From contig NZ_CP047318.1 of NCBI RefSeq assembly GCF_009857135.1, positions 868,001-932,000 of the forward strand: a DNA stretch of 64,000 nucleotides, written 5' to 3'. The position numbers were made by a program, and so were the translations under genes. Source of the stretch: Streptomyces sp. HM190. GTDB lineage: Bacteria > Actinomycetota > Actinomycetes > Streptomycetales > Streptomycetaceae. Below the pieces are notes generated by a model, which worked only from the letters and a program-made list of their open reading frames with translations, searched no databases and was not told where the DNA came from. This document shows, in pieces, positions 24,946 to 33,427 of this stretch; position 1 is the stretch's first letter; each line of letters begins with the position of its first letter.

Positions 24946-25505
24946 GCGACGGCCTCCTTGGCGGCCGAGCGGTCGGCGGCGGCGCGGGCCACGGCCTGCA
25001 CGATGGACACGTACGCGCCGCAGCGGCAGAGGTTGCCGCTCATGCGCTCGCGGATCTCCTCCGGTGTGAGGGGTGGGGGGCCGGCCTCGGGCCGTAGGTC
25101 GTCGGTGGCGGCACTGGGCCAGCCCGCCGCGTGCTCCTCGATCACCGCGATGGCGGAGCAGATCTGGCCGGGGGTGCAGTAACCGCACTGGTAGCCGTCC
25201 AGTTCGAGGAACGCCTCCTGCACCGGGTGCAGCCCGTCGCCTTCGGCGACGCCCTCGATGGTGGTGATCTCCCGTCCCTCGGCCGCCACGGCCAGCTGGA
25301 GGCAGGAGAGGTTGCGGCGCCCGTCGACGAGGACGGTGCAGGCACCGCACTGCCCCTGGTCGCAGCCCTTCTTGGTCCCGGTCAGGTCGAGGCGCTCGCG
25401 CAGGGCGTCGAGCAGGGTGGTGCGGTGGTCGACGGTCAGCGTGTGCTTCTCGCCGTTGACGGTCAGGGTGACGGCACTGTACGTCGAGGAAGGGGCTGAG
25501 GACAT
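24942..25505 (-). CDS. [2Fe-2S] subunit of aldehyde oxidase (PaoA-like)
   Basis: 187 residues from ATG at 25505 (GAAGG about 6 nt upstream). Plant-type ferredoxin half: GTKKGCDQGQCGACTVLVDG with a later NLSCLQL; second helical half: GYQCGYCTPGQICSA and MSGNLCRCGAYVSIVQA, giving two [2Fe-2S] clusters. First gene of the operon. Unlike E. coli PaoA there is no twin-arginine signal (the N-terminus is MSSAPSSTYSAVTL), so the complex should be cytoplasmic. Translationally coupled to the FAD subunit. Confidence 0.91.
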   Translation of the reverse strand: MSSAPSSTYSAVTLTVNGEKHTLTVDHRTTLLDALRERLDLTGTKKGCDQGQCGACTVLVDGRRNLSCLQLAVAAEGREITTIEGVAEGDGLHPVQEAFLELDGYQCGYCTPGQICSAIAVIEEHAAGWPSAATDDLRPEAGPPPLTPEEIRERMSGNLCRCGAYVSIVQAVARAAADRSAAKEAVA

Positions 25506-25610
25506 GAACAGCCTTCTTTCGCGTATCCGGAGCGAGTGGGAGGAAGGCTCCGGCAGGCAGGAGTGTGCGAGGACATGACGGGTGGGTGGGGGCGCGGCCC
25601 GGGGCGGCGC

Positions 25611-25616
25611 TAGGAT
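25611..25616 (+). promoter_or_regulatory. Putative -10 box of the tetR promoter
   Basis: TAGGAT at 25611-25616, about 9 nt before the first CGGACA palindrome. If used, transcription would start in or next to the operator, consistent with autorepression. Confidence 0.45.
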
Positions 25617-25624
25617 GACCCAAT

Positions 25625-25670
25625 CGGACAGTTGTCCGTCTACCCGGCCAACGTAACGGACAACTGTCCG
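25625..25670. promoter_or_regulatory. Twin TetR operators (CGGACA-N2-TGTCCG)
   Basis: CGGACAGTTGTCCG at 25625-25638 and CGGACAACTGTCCG at 25657-25670. Each is a 6-bp-arm palindrome; they are inverted copies of each other, 32 bp apart (three helical turns). They lie between the aldehyde oxidase operon and the divergent TetR gene. Confidence 0.75.
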
Positions 25671-25715
25671 GATCGGCAAGCACGGAATCCGGTCACCAGC
25701 CGGCGAGGAGGACGC

Positions 25716-26294
25716 GTGGCGGAGGAGAAGGACGCGCCGCTGCGCTCGGACGCGCGTCGGAACCGCGAGCGCATCCTGGCCGTCGCCCTGGAGGAGCTGA
25801 CCCGGTCCGCGGACGCGCCGCTGAGCGCCATCGCCAAGAAGGCGGGTGTCGGGCAGGGCACGTTCTACCGTCACTTCCCGAACCGCGAGGCCCTCGTCCT
25901 GGAGCTCTACCGGCACGAGATGCAGCAGGTCGCCGACAGCGCGGCCGAACTGCTCGCGGTCCACGCGCCGGACCGGGCGCTGCGCGAGTGGATGGACCGT
26001 CTGGCCAGGTTCGCGCTCACCAAGGTCGGCCTCGCGGACGCGATCCGGCAGGCGGCGGGCGCTCCGGGGAGCCCCGGCAGACCAGGCCCCGCCCCGGTGC
26101 TGGCGGCCGCCGACGCGCTGCTGCGCGCGGCCGAGGAGGCGGGCACCATCCGACCCGGCGTGAGCGCGGACGACTTCTTCCTCGTCATCGCCGGGCTCTG
26201 GCAGATCGACGCGAGCGACGACTGGCAGGCCCGGGCCACCCGCCTCATGGATCTCGTGATGGACGCCCTGCGCGCGGGGGCGCCGAAGAAGTGA
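25716..26294 (+). CDS. TetR family repressor, divergent from aldehyde oxidase operon
   Basis: 192 residues from GTG at 25716 (GAGGAGGA just upstream); an ORF start at 25632 would read across the operators and is rejected. HTH: RRNRERILAVALEELTRS, then SAIAKKAGVGQGTFYRHFPNREAL, a classic TetR recognition helix. The C-terminal domain has FALTKVGLADAIRQAAGAPGS and SADDFFLVIAGLWQ, resembling TetR_C_SACE-type repressors. Two perfect-arm palindromes precede it; it likely represses itself and the paoABCD-like operon until an aldehyde or related inducer binds. Confidence 0.9.
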   Translation: MAEEKDAPLRSDARRNRERILAVALEELTRSADAPLSAIAKKAGVGQGTFYRHFPNREALVLELYRHEMQQVADSAAELLAVHAPDRALREWMDRLARFALTKVGLADAIRQAAGAPGSPGRPGPAPVLAAADALLRAAEEAGTIRPGVSADDFFLVIAGLWQIDASDDWQARATRLMDLVMDALRAGAPKK

Positions 26295-26298
26295 GAGA

Positions 26299-26343
26299 CC
26301 GCCGGGGAGCCGCCCGCCCGTGTCACAGGGCGCGCCCCGGCGG
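26299..26343 (+). terminator. Hairpin after tetR
   Basis: CCGCCGGGG (26299-26307) pairs with CCCCGGCGG (26335-26343), starting 5 nt after the TetR stop; the large loop may form secondary pairs. Confidence 0.6.
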
Positions 26344-27016
26344 GTCGTCCGGGTCGTCACTTCCCGGGCTCGTACGCGTTGTGCCGCGCGATCGCCAGGG
26401 TCGGCACCCTTGGCCCCCGAGGCCGACGGAGCCGTGACCGCCGCGGTGGAGGTGCTCGGCGGGAGGCCCCTCCGGCGCCGGCCGGGCCACCAGCCCCCGG
26501 CCCTTCACCACCGGCATCGACCGCTCCACCGTACCGCCGCCGGAGGACGCCTCGACGATCAGCGTGGGCGTCCAGCCACGCGCACCCCTGGCCACCGGGT
26601 CCAGGGGAGCGTGCACGGCAGCGCGACGGCGCCCTGCGCGACGGTACGGCCGGCCACGCCCCGGGACCACAGGTCGACGGCGGTGCGAAACGCACACCGG
26701 TCAGCGGCGGCGCGGCTGCCGCCCTTTCGGCGGTCACCCCTTCGGCCGTCGCCTTCTTCAGCCGACCTTGCCCTTCGGCCGTCGCCCCTTCGGCCGACCA
26801 TCCCGAACCGAGGGGTGCGCCCCGAACCGAGGATTCCGTCCCGAACTGCACGGTCCATACGGAACCGCACGGTCCATCCCGGGCCGAAGGAACGTGCGTC
26901 ACGGCACCGGGATGGTGATCGTTTCCCGAGGGGGTCAACTCCCCCTGATCACCGGGGAATCGGACCGCTCGACGCACGCATCTTGACGCGTAAATGACAA
27001 GAATGGCATGTTCCCA
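26344..27016. other. Gene-free region with degenerate short repeats
   Basis: About 670 bases. All frames lack a believable protein. At 26721-26798 a CCCTTCGGCCGTCGCC-like unit recurs about four times, followed by CCCGAACCGAGG twice (26802-26813, 26821-26832) and GCACGGTCCAT twice by about 26880. A short stem AGGGGG/CCCCCT lies near 26932-26948. A TTGACG hexamer at 26983-26988 could be part of the next gene's promoter. Minus-strand fragments hint at decayed coding sequence but nothing is identifiable. Confidence 0.5.
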
Positions 27017-27030
27017 TGGGAGCGCTCCCC
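27017..27030. promoter_or_regulatory. CebR-like operator
   Basis: TGGGAGCGCTCCCC matches the Streptomyces CebR consensus TGGGAGCGCTCCCA at 13 of 14 bases and is centred about 35 nt before the ATG of the SGNH esterase. CebR represses cellulose-utilisation genes and is released by cello-oligosaccharides. Confidence 0.75.
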
Positions 27031-27058
27031 TCTCACCAGGGAAGGGAACACGAACACC

Positions 27059-28168
27059 ATGCGCAGCACCCGCCACTCCCCCATCCGGATCCTTCCGCTT
27101 CTCGGCATGCTGGCCGCTCTACTCATCCCCTCCACCCTCACCTTCGCGGCGCCGGCCTCGGCCGCCACGGCGAAGGGGACGGCCGCCGACCCGGTGCGCA
27201 TCATGCCGCTCGGCGACTCCATCACCGGCTCGCCCGGCTGCTGGAGGGCCGTGCTGTGGAACCGTCTGCAGAACGCCGGCTACACGGACATCGACTTCGT
27301 CGGCACCCTCGGCCCCCAGGGGTGCGGGCAGGCGCACGACGGCGACAACGAGGGCCACGGCGGCGAACTCGTCACCAACGTGGCCGACCAGAACCTGCTG
27401 CCGGGACGGCTCGCCGCGACCCTTCCGGACATCGTTGTCATGCACTTCGGCACCAACGATGTGTGGAGCAGCATCTCCCCCGACCGCATCCTCGCCGCCT
27501 ACACCAAGCTCGTCGGGCAGATGCGGGCCTCCAACCCCGACATGAGGATCCTCGTCGCGCAGATCATCCCCATGAACCCGAGCACCTGCTCGGGCTGCGC
27601 GCAGCGCGTCGTCGACTTCAACGCGCGGATCCCGGCCTGGGCGCAGGCGACGAGTACCAGCCGCTCGCCGGTGACCGTCGTCGACCAGTGGACGGGCTTC
27701 GACACGGCCGCCGACACCTATGACGGCGTGCACCCCAACTCGTCCGGCGACAACAAGATCGCCGCCCGCTGGTACCCGGCGCTCAGCGCACTGCTGGAGC
27801 CGGGCTCCGGTGACCCGGGCGACCCCGGCGATCCGGGCGACGGACCGTGCAGCGCGGCCTTCCGCGCCGTCAGCGTCTGGCAGGGCGGCTACCAGGGCGA
27901 GGTGACGGTGACCAACACGTCCGCCTCCCCGGTGTCGGGCTGGACCGCGACGGTCGTACCGGCCGGAGGAACCCGGCTGACCCAGGTCTGGAACGGCACG
28001 TTGAGCACGGCGGCCGACGGGACGGCCACCGTCACCAACGCCAACTGGAACGGCACGCTCGCCCCCGGCGCCCACGCCACGTTCGGTTTCGTCGCCGACA
28101 CGTCGACCGCGTCCGGGACACCGTCGGCGACCGTCACCTGCACGGCGAGGGGCGTCGCCGGCCGATGA
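27059..28168 (+). CDS. Secreted SGNH-family esterase with C-terminal CBM2
   Basis: 369 residues from ATG at 27059 (GAAGGGA upstream). Signal peptide about 1-36 ending APASAA. SGNH/GDSL esterase domain: block I MPLGDSITGS (Ser54), block III MHFGTNDVW, block V TYDGVHPNSSGDNKIA with the catalytic Asp/His. A Gly/Asp/Pro linker (GDPGDPGDPGDG) leads to a CBM2 (from about residue 262, FRAVSVWQGGYQGEVTVTN). The family includes acetyl-xylan and other carbohydrate esterases; the CBM2 targets cellulose or xylan. The CebR-like box ties it to cellulose induction. Next to a secreted mannanase. Confidence 0.9.
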   Translation: MRSTRHSPIRILPLLGMLAALLIPSTLTFAAPASAATAKGTAADPVRIMPLGDSITGSPGCWRAVLWNRLQNAGYTDIDFVGTLGPQGCGQAHDGDNEGHGGELVTNVADQNLLPGRLAATLPDIVVMHFGTNDVWSSISPDRILAAYTKLVGQMRASNPDMRILVAQIIPMNPSTCSGCAQRVVDFNARIPAWAQATSTSRSPVTVVDQWTGFDTAADTYDGVHPNSSGDNKIAARWYPALSALLEPGSGDPGDPGDPGDGPCSAAFRAVSVWQGGYQGEVTVTNTSASPVSGWTATVVPAGGTRLTQVWNGTLSTAADGTATVTNANWNGTLAPGAHATFGFVADTSTASGTPSATVTCTARGVAGR

Positions 28169-28211
28169 CGGTGGGGCCCCGCCGAACGATGCGGACCGGG
28201 GCCCGTCGCGA

Positions 28212-28252
28212 CCGTCACCCGGACGGCGGCGCCGTCCGCCGCCGGGTGACGG
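28212..28252 (+). terminator. Hairpin terminator after the esterase
   Basis: CCGTCACCCGG (28212-28222) pairs exactly with CCGGGTGACGG (28242-28252); the inner CGGCGG/CCGCCG extends the stem. It separates the esterase and mannanase transcripts. Confidence 0.8.
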
Positions 28253-28365
28253 CCGTCCCTCCGGCACCCGCCGCGCTCGGACGTCTCCACCCGCCCACCG
28301 CTCACACCAGTCCCCCCACCCGCACCTCCACCTCGATCTCCCCCCCCACCCCACCTGGAGCCGCG

Positions 28366-30030
28366 ATGAGATCCCGTACGCCGACCGTCCGCCGTATGGC
28401 CACTGTGGCCGCGGCCCTCCTCGGGCTGCTGCTGCCGCTGTGGCTGACCGGCCCGTCCGCGCAGGCCGCGCCCGGGGCCGGCGCGTCCGCGCAGGCCGCG
28501 CCCTCCGGGTTCCGCATCCAGAACGGCCGGTTGCTGGAGCGTTCCGGCAACGACTTCGTGATGCGGGGCGTGAACCACGCCCACACCTGGTACGCGAACC
28601 AGACCAGTTCCCTCTCCCACATCAAGGCCAAGGGCGCCAACACGGTGCGCGTGGTGCTCTCCAGCGGTGACCGGTGGACGCGCAACGACACCGCGGACGT
28701 GGCGAACGTGGTCGCGCAGTGCAAGCAGAACCGGCTCATCTGTGTCCTTGAGGTGCACGACACCACAGGCTACGGCGAGCAGAGCGGGGCCGTCACGCTG
28801 TCGCGGGCCGCCGACTACTGGATCAGTGTGCAGAGCGCGCTGACCGGTCAGGAGGACTACGTCATCGTCAACATCGGCAACGAGCCCTACGGCAACAACA
28901 ACTACGCGGGCTGGACCGCCGACACGAAGGCCGCGATCCAGAAGCTGCGCGCCGCGGGCTTCCGGCACACGATCATGGTGGACGCGCCCAACTGGGGCCA
29001 GGACTGGGCGTTCACGATGCGTGACAACGCGGCGTCGGTGTTCGCCTCCGACCCGGACGCCAACACGCTCTTCTCGATCCACATGTACGGCGTCTTCGAC
29101 ACGGCCGCCGAGATCACCGACTACCTGGGCCGCTTCGTCGCGGCGAAACTGCCCATCGTGGTGGGTGAGTTCGGGCACGACCACTCGGACGGCAACCCCG
29201 ACGAGGACACCATCCTGGCCACCACCCAGCAGCTCGGCCTGGGTTACCTGGGCTGGTCGTGGAGCGGCAACGGCGGCGGCGTCGAGTACCTGGACATGGT
29301 CACGAACTTCGACCCGAACCAGCTGACCAGCTGGGGCAGGCGCCTGTTCGAGGGCACGAACGGCATCGCCGCCACCTCGAAGGAGGCCGCGGTCTACGCC
29401 TCCTCCGGCGGCGACACCACTCCGCCGACCGCCCCCGGCACCCCGACCGCCTCGTCGGTGACGGCGTCCTCGGCCAGGCTGGCGTGGACCGCCGCGACCG
29501 ACGCGACCGGTGTCACCGGCTACGACGTGGTCCGCGTGAGCGGCACCACGGAGACACCGGCGACGACCACCACCGGCACGTCCGCCACCCTCACGGGCCT
29601 GGCGCCGTCGACGTCGTACGTGTTCGCCGTGTACGCCCGTGACGCGGCCGGGAACCGGTCGCCGCGCTCCGGCACCGTGAGCGTCACGACGCCGTCCGGC
29701 GGCACCACGGCGTCCTGCTCCGTCGGCTACCGGGTGACCGGGGAGTGGCCCGGCGGCTTCCAGGGCGAGATCGTCATCCGCAACACCGGCGGCTCGGCGG
29801 TCAACGGCTGGACCCTGCGCTGGACGTTCCCCGACAGCCAGCGCGTCACCAACCTGTGGGGCGGCACCGCGACCCAGAGCGGCGCGGACGTCACCGTCAC
29901 CTCGGCCCCGTACACCGCGAACATCCCGGCGTCGGGCTCCACCACCCTCGGCTTCACGGCCGGCAAGGGCAGCGCGAACCCCAGCCCTACGGCGTTCACC
30001 CTCAACGGGTCGGCCTGCACGACGAGCTGA
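28366..30030 (+). CDS. Secreted beta-mannanase (GH5) with Fn3 and CBM2
   Basis: 554 residues from ATG at 28366 (GGAG 5 nt upstream). Signal peptide about 1-35 (hydrophobic LLGLLLPLWL, cleavage near AQA-A). GH5 subfamily-8-type catalytic domain about 45-345: SGNDFVMRGVNHAHTWY, acid/base Glu173 in NIGNEPYGN, nucleophile Glu268 in VVGEFGHDH, and GYLGWSWSGNGGGVEYLDM. Then one Fn3 domain (PTAPGTPTASSVTASS to TVSVTTPS) and a CBM2 (CSVGYRVTGEWPGGFQGEI, NGWTLRWTFPDSQ). It cleaves internal beta-1,4-mannosidic bonds in mannan and galactomannan; architecture resembles S. lividans ManA plus extra modules. No CebR box seen directly upstream. Confidence 0.93.
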   Translation: MRSRTPTVRRMATVAAALLGLLLPLWLTGPSAQAAPGAGASAQAAPSGFRIQNGRLLERSGNDFVMRGVNHAHTWYANQTSSLSHIKAKGANTVRVVLSSGDRWTRNDTADVANVVAQCKQNRLICVLEVHDTTGYGEQSGAVTLSRAADYWISVQSALTGQEDYVIVNIGNEPYGNNNYAGWTADTKAAIQKLRAAGFRHTIMVDAPNWGQDWAFTMRDNAASVFASDPDANTLFSIHMYGVFDTAAEITDYLGRFVAAKLPIVVGEFGHDHSDGNPDEDTILATTQQLGLGYLGWSWSGNGGGVEYLDMVTNFDPNQLTSWGRRLFEGTNGIAATSKEAAVYASSGGDTTPPTAPGTPTASSVTASSARLAWTAATDATGVTGYDVVRVSGTTETPATTTTGTSATLTGLAPSTSYVFAVYARDAAGNRSPRSGTVSVTTPSGGTTASCSVGYRVTGEWPGGFQGEIVIRNTGGSAVNGWTLRWTFPDSQRVTNLWGGTATQSGADVTVTSAPYTANIPASGSTTLGFTAGKGSANPSPTAFTLNGSACTTS

Positions 30031-30045
30031 CGCCGGGGCCTGCGC

Positions 30046-30089
30046 CGCTGCCGGGGGACGGGACGGTGGGCCGCCGTCCCCCGGCAGCG
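30046..30089. terminator. 16-bp hairpin between mannanase and KAP gene
   Basis: CGCTGCCGGGGGACGG (30046-30061) pairs perfectly with CCGTCCCCCGGCAGCG (30074-30089) around a 12-nt loop. Convergent genes on both sides, so likely bidirectional. Confidence 0.88.
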
Positions 30090-30105
30090 GGCCCGGAACG
30101 GTCCG

Positions 30106-31374
30106 TCAGATCTCGTCGGGGCCGGCGGCGTTGCGCAGGGTGCTGATCATGGAGAGGACGGTTTCGGCGGCGGGCGGCTGGACGCGTTCGGCTCCGCCGT
30201 GGGTGAGGAGGCCCTCCAGAGCGCTGTCGTCCACGTACGGATGAAGCCGGGTCGCCAGGAGGTGGCGGTCCTCCAGGCGCACGGTCGGGTTGCCCTGTGC
30301 TCGCTCGTAGAACGCGGTCAGCCTGCGCCAGGACTCCGGGTCCGACGTCAGCGTGTGGAAGAAGGCGCGGTGCCGTGTACGGATGATGAGGAGCACCGCG
30401 AGCTGGAGCCGGAACTCGCGGCTCAGGGCCTGCGTCCCGTGGGCCTGGAAGACGGCAAGGGCCATGTTGAAGACGTTGATGTACCGCTTGAGCCTGCGGG
30501 GATTGACCCCGAGGCCGCGCCGCAGCAGGTCCCAGAAGAAGGGATCGTCCCCGAGTTCGGACACGTAGGGCTTGAACGCCTCCTGGAGCGTGTCGAAGCC
30601 GACGTCGGGGAGGAAGAACGGCAGTTGGACGATCTTGTCCAGGTAGGCCATGCCGGACACGACGTCCGAGGGGGCGCCCTTGAGCGCCTCGTCGAACTTG
30701 TTGGTGGCGACCGCCGCCAGCACGTCGAGGTCCAGCGCGAGTACGAAGACGCACTGCGACTGGGCGAGGAACAGCTTCAGCGACTCAAGGACGGTCATCG
30801 CCGACTCCGGAGTGCAGCGGTCCAGGTCGTCGACGAACACGACGAGCCGGCCGTCCTCACCGACGAAGTCCCGGACGGCGTCCGCGAAGTCCAACTCGAA
30901 GCGGTTGACCTGCCGGTACTGCTCGGAGTCCTCCTGTGCGAGGTCCTGCAGCATCTGGTCGACCTGCTCGCTCTTGATCACACCGCCCGTGCCGAGGGCG
31001 GCCGCCGCGCCCAGCCCGGCCCGCACGGAGAGCCAGGTGGCCGCCTTGGCGAGCCTCTTCGCCTTCTTCCTGAGCGTGTCGTCCCCCTGCTCCATCTCGG
31101 AGAGGATGGTGTGCAGCAGCGCCGCCCACACCTCGACCTTGCGGTCGTACTTCCAGGGGTTGAACCAGATCGTCCTGGTCCGTGTCGCCTCGAAACGCCG
31201 CTGCCACAACTGCAGGAAGCTCGACTTGCCCGCACCCCAGGAACCGAAGACGCCGACGGTCAGCGGCAGTGGCGTGGCCTGTTCCACGGCGTTGTGCAGC
31301 ACGTCGACGTACGGTCCGAACCGGAACGTGTCGTCCTCGGGGCTGCTGACGGGATTGTCGGTCAGGGGACGCAA
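30106..31374 (-). CDS. KAP family P-loop NTPase
   Basis: 422 residues if it starts at TTG (31374), which has AGGAGA 8 nt upstream; an ATG at 31440 adds a Pro-rich tail and has no site. Walker A GVFGSWGAGKSS, FNPWKYD just after it, a hydrophobic stretch (VRAGLGAAAALGTGG) inserted between the P-loop and Walker B as in KAP proteins, Walker B RLVVFVDDLDRC, and the C-terminal NPRRLKRYINVFNMAL typical of KAP/STAND ATPases. KAP NTPases are membrane-linked and some act in phage defence or signalling. No partner gene is adjacent, so the role is unknown. Confidence 0.85.
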   Translation of the reverse strand: MRPLTDNPVSSPEDDTFRFGPYVDVLHNAVEQATPLPLTVGVFGSWGAGKSSFLQLWQRRFEATRTRTIWFNPWKYDRKVEVWAALLHTILSEMEQGDDTLRKKAKRLAKAATWLSVRAGLGAAAALGTGGVIKSEQVDQMLQDLAQEDSEQYRQVNRFELDFADAVRDFVGEDGRLVVFVDDLDRCTPESAMTVLESLKLFLAQSQCVFVLALDLDVLAAVATNKFDEALKGAPSDVVSGMAYLDKIVQLPFFLPDVGFDTLQEAFKPYVSELGDDPFFWDLLRRGLGVNPRRLKRYINVFNMALAVFQAHGTQALSREFRLQLAVLLIIRTRHRAFFHTLTSDPESWRRLTAFYERAQGNPTVRLEDRHLLATRLHPYVDDSALEGLLTHGGAERVQPPAAETVLSMISTLRNAAGPDEI

Positions 31375-31440
31375 CGGAGACTCTCCTGTGTTTCGAACGG
31401 AAGGGTGCGGGGGCGGGGTTCGTGGGTCGGGCGGGGTCAT

Positions 31441-31867
31441 GGGGCGGGCGGTGCCACCCGTCCGGGGCGGCCTTGAGACAGCCCTCGGTGCCGCGACGAC
31501 GAACGCGATGATCGCGCCGAGCAGGTCTTCATCCGTGCGATCCCCCCGCTGGAACAGTGAAGCAGGTCTCCCGTGTCGCGGCTACGAGCAGCTACTCGAA
31601 GCGTGACCGCTCGTGCACAGGCGAGAAACGCTCAGCCCGGATTCGTACCAGGGTCGGCGACGAAGCGCGCCTTCAGAGGCTCATCGGCCATCCGGACCTC
31701 CAGGTCGTACAGGCTCAGGGGAAGCGGACACCGTACCGCTCAAGCCCGGGCGCCCAGAAGGTCATTGCACAGGAGAAGTACGTGTGGCGCGGTGTAGGGC
31801 ATCACGCTCGGCACGGACCGCGCCGCCCGGCGCTCCCCGTGCCGGGAGACGGCGCCCGTCGTTCCCG
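31441..31867. other. Intergenic region upstream of the KAP gene
   Basis: About 430 bases between the KAP gene and the end of the MFS gene. Short ORFs look non-coding. A small stem (GACGG/CCGTC, 31848-31860) near the MFS stop may help termination. No tRNA, repeat or clear promoter seen. Confidence 0.4.
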
Positions 31868-33427
31868 CTACGCCCCGCCCCCCGGTGCCACCCCGTCCCC
31901 CTTCAGCCGTTCCAGGTCGGACGGGCGGACCTGGATGGCGAGGACGGCGATGAGCGCGGCGATCACCGTGAAGATCGCGGCCATGACGAACGCGGCCGAG
32001 ACACCGGCGGCGAGGACCTCGTCGCTGTAGGGCGGAGGGAGTTGGCCGGTGCGCCGGAACTGGAGGCGTTCGAGCGGGGTCGCCTGGGAGAGGAAGCGGG
32101 GGATCTGCTTCTCCGCCTCGTTCGTGCTGGCCGTGCCGTACATGGTGACGAGGATGGACAGGCCCAGGGAACCGCCGACCTGCTGGGTGGTGTTGAGCAG
32201 CCCGGAGGCCGCGCCGGTCTCCCGGGTGGCCACGTTGGACAGGGCCATCAAGGTCAGCGACACGAACTCCATGCCCATGCCCAGGCTGAACACGAGCATC
32301 GGGCCGAGGACGCTGCCGGCGTACGTGGAGTGCACGTCGGTCAGGGTCAGCCAGCCCAGGCCGGCCGCCGCGAGGATGGCGCCCCCCACCATGAACGGTT
32401 TGGGCCCGTACACGGGCAGGAACCGCGACGCCAGCCCGGCGCCGAGCGCGATCACCGCGCTGACCGGCAGGAACGCGAAGCCGGTGGCCAACGGGCTGAA
32501 GCCCAGCACGTTCTGCACGAAGAGCGTCAGGAAGAAGAACATGCCGAAGATGGCGGCGGCGAGGCACAGCATGATGCCGTACGTGCCCGCGCGGTTGCGG
32601 TCGGCGAACATGTGGAGCGGGGTGATCGGCTGTCTGGAGCGCTTCTCCACCAGGACGAACAGCAGCAGCAGGACCACGGCGCCCACGAACGACGCCAGCG
32701 TCAGGGCATCGCTCCAGCCCTCCTGGGCGGCGCGGATGAACCCGTACACCAGGAGCACCATGCCCGCGGTGGAGGTCAGCGCGCCGGCGACGTCGAAGTG
32801 GCCGGGATGGCGCTCGGACTCCCGGATCCAGCGGGGGGTGGCGAGCACGATCAGCAGGCCGATCGGCACGTTGACGAACAGCACCCACCGCCAGTTGAGC
32901 CACTCCACGAGGATCCCGCCCGCGAGCAGCCCGATCGCGCCGCCGCCCGCCGAGACCGCCGCGAACACGCCGAACGCCCGGTTGCGTTCGGGGCCTTCGC
33001 GGAAGGTCGTGCTGATCAGGGCGAGGGAGGTCGGGGACGCGATGGCGCCGCCGACGCCCTGGAGGGCGCGGGCGGCGAGGAGTTGACCGGCGTTCTGGGA
33101 CAGGCCCCCGAGGAGGGAGGCCAGCACGAACAGCAGGACGCCGAAGACGAAGACACGGCGCCGGCCGAGGATGTCACCCGCCCTGCCGCCGAGCAGCAGC
33201 AGACCGCCGAAGGTGAGTGTGTAGGCGTTCACCACCCAGGCGAGGCTGGTGGTGGAGAAGTCCAGGGAGCGCTGGATGTCCGGCAGCGCGATGTTCACGA
33301 TCGTGATGTCGAGGACGACCATCAACTGGCAGGAGGCGATCACCAGCAGCGCCATCGCGCTCCCGCCACCACCTGATTCCCGGGTGGTGGTCTGTGCTGG
33401 GGAAGTCGGCTGGGGGTCGCTGCTCAT
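31868..33427 (-). CDS. DHA2-type MFS drug exporter
   Basis: 519 residues from ATG at 33427. About 14 transmembrane helices. DHA2 (QacA/EmrB) signatures: LDITIVNIALPDIQ in TM1, the motif-A loop GGRAGDILGRRR, and GAIASPTSLALISTTF / GVFAAVSAGGGAIGLLAGG motif C in TM5. Exports a drug or secondary metabolite using proton motive force; substrate unknown. No TetR partner is adjacent on this side. The Shine-Dalgarno is weak, and the 118 extra upstream residues in the open frame are not credible. Confidence 0.9.
   Translation of the reverse strand: MSSDPQPTSPAQTTTRESGGGGSAMALLVIASCQLMVVLDITIVNIALPDIQRSLDFSTTSLAWVVNAYTLTFGGLLLLGGRAGDILGRRRVFVFGVLLFVLASLLGGLSQNAGQLLAARALQGVGGAIASPTSLALISTTFREGPERNRAFGVFAAVSAGGGAIGLLAGGILVEWLNWRWVLFVNVPIGLLIVLATPRWIRESERHPGHFDVAGALTSTAGMVLLVYGFIRAAQEGWSDALTLASFVGAVVLLLLFVLVEKRSRQPITPLHMFADRNRAGTYGIMLCLAAAIFGMFFFLTLFVQNVLGFSPLATGFAFLPVSAVIALGAGLASRFLPVYGPKPFMVGGAILAAAGLGWLTLTDVHSTYAGSVLGPMLVFSLGMGMEFVSLTLMALSNVATRETGAASGLLNTTQQVGGSLGLSILVTMYGTASTNEAEKQIPRFLSQATPLERLQFRRTGQLPPPYSDEVLAAGVSAAFVMAAIFTVIAALIAVLAIQVRPSDLERLKGDGVAPGGGA

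Noticed and set aside
26320..27076. ORFs in the gap between TetR and the esterase
   Set aside because: Products are repeat-driven and low complexity; one crosses the CebR-like box.
31557..32030. Plus-strand ORF upstream of the MFS end
   Set aside because: Runs antisense into the MFS transporter; no ribosome-binding site.
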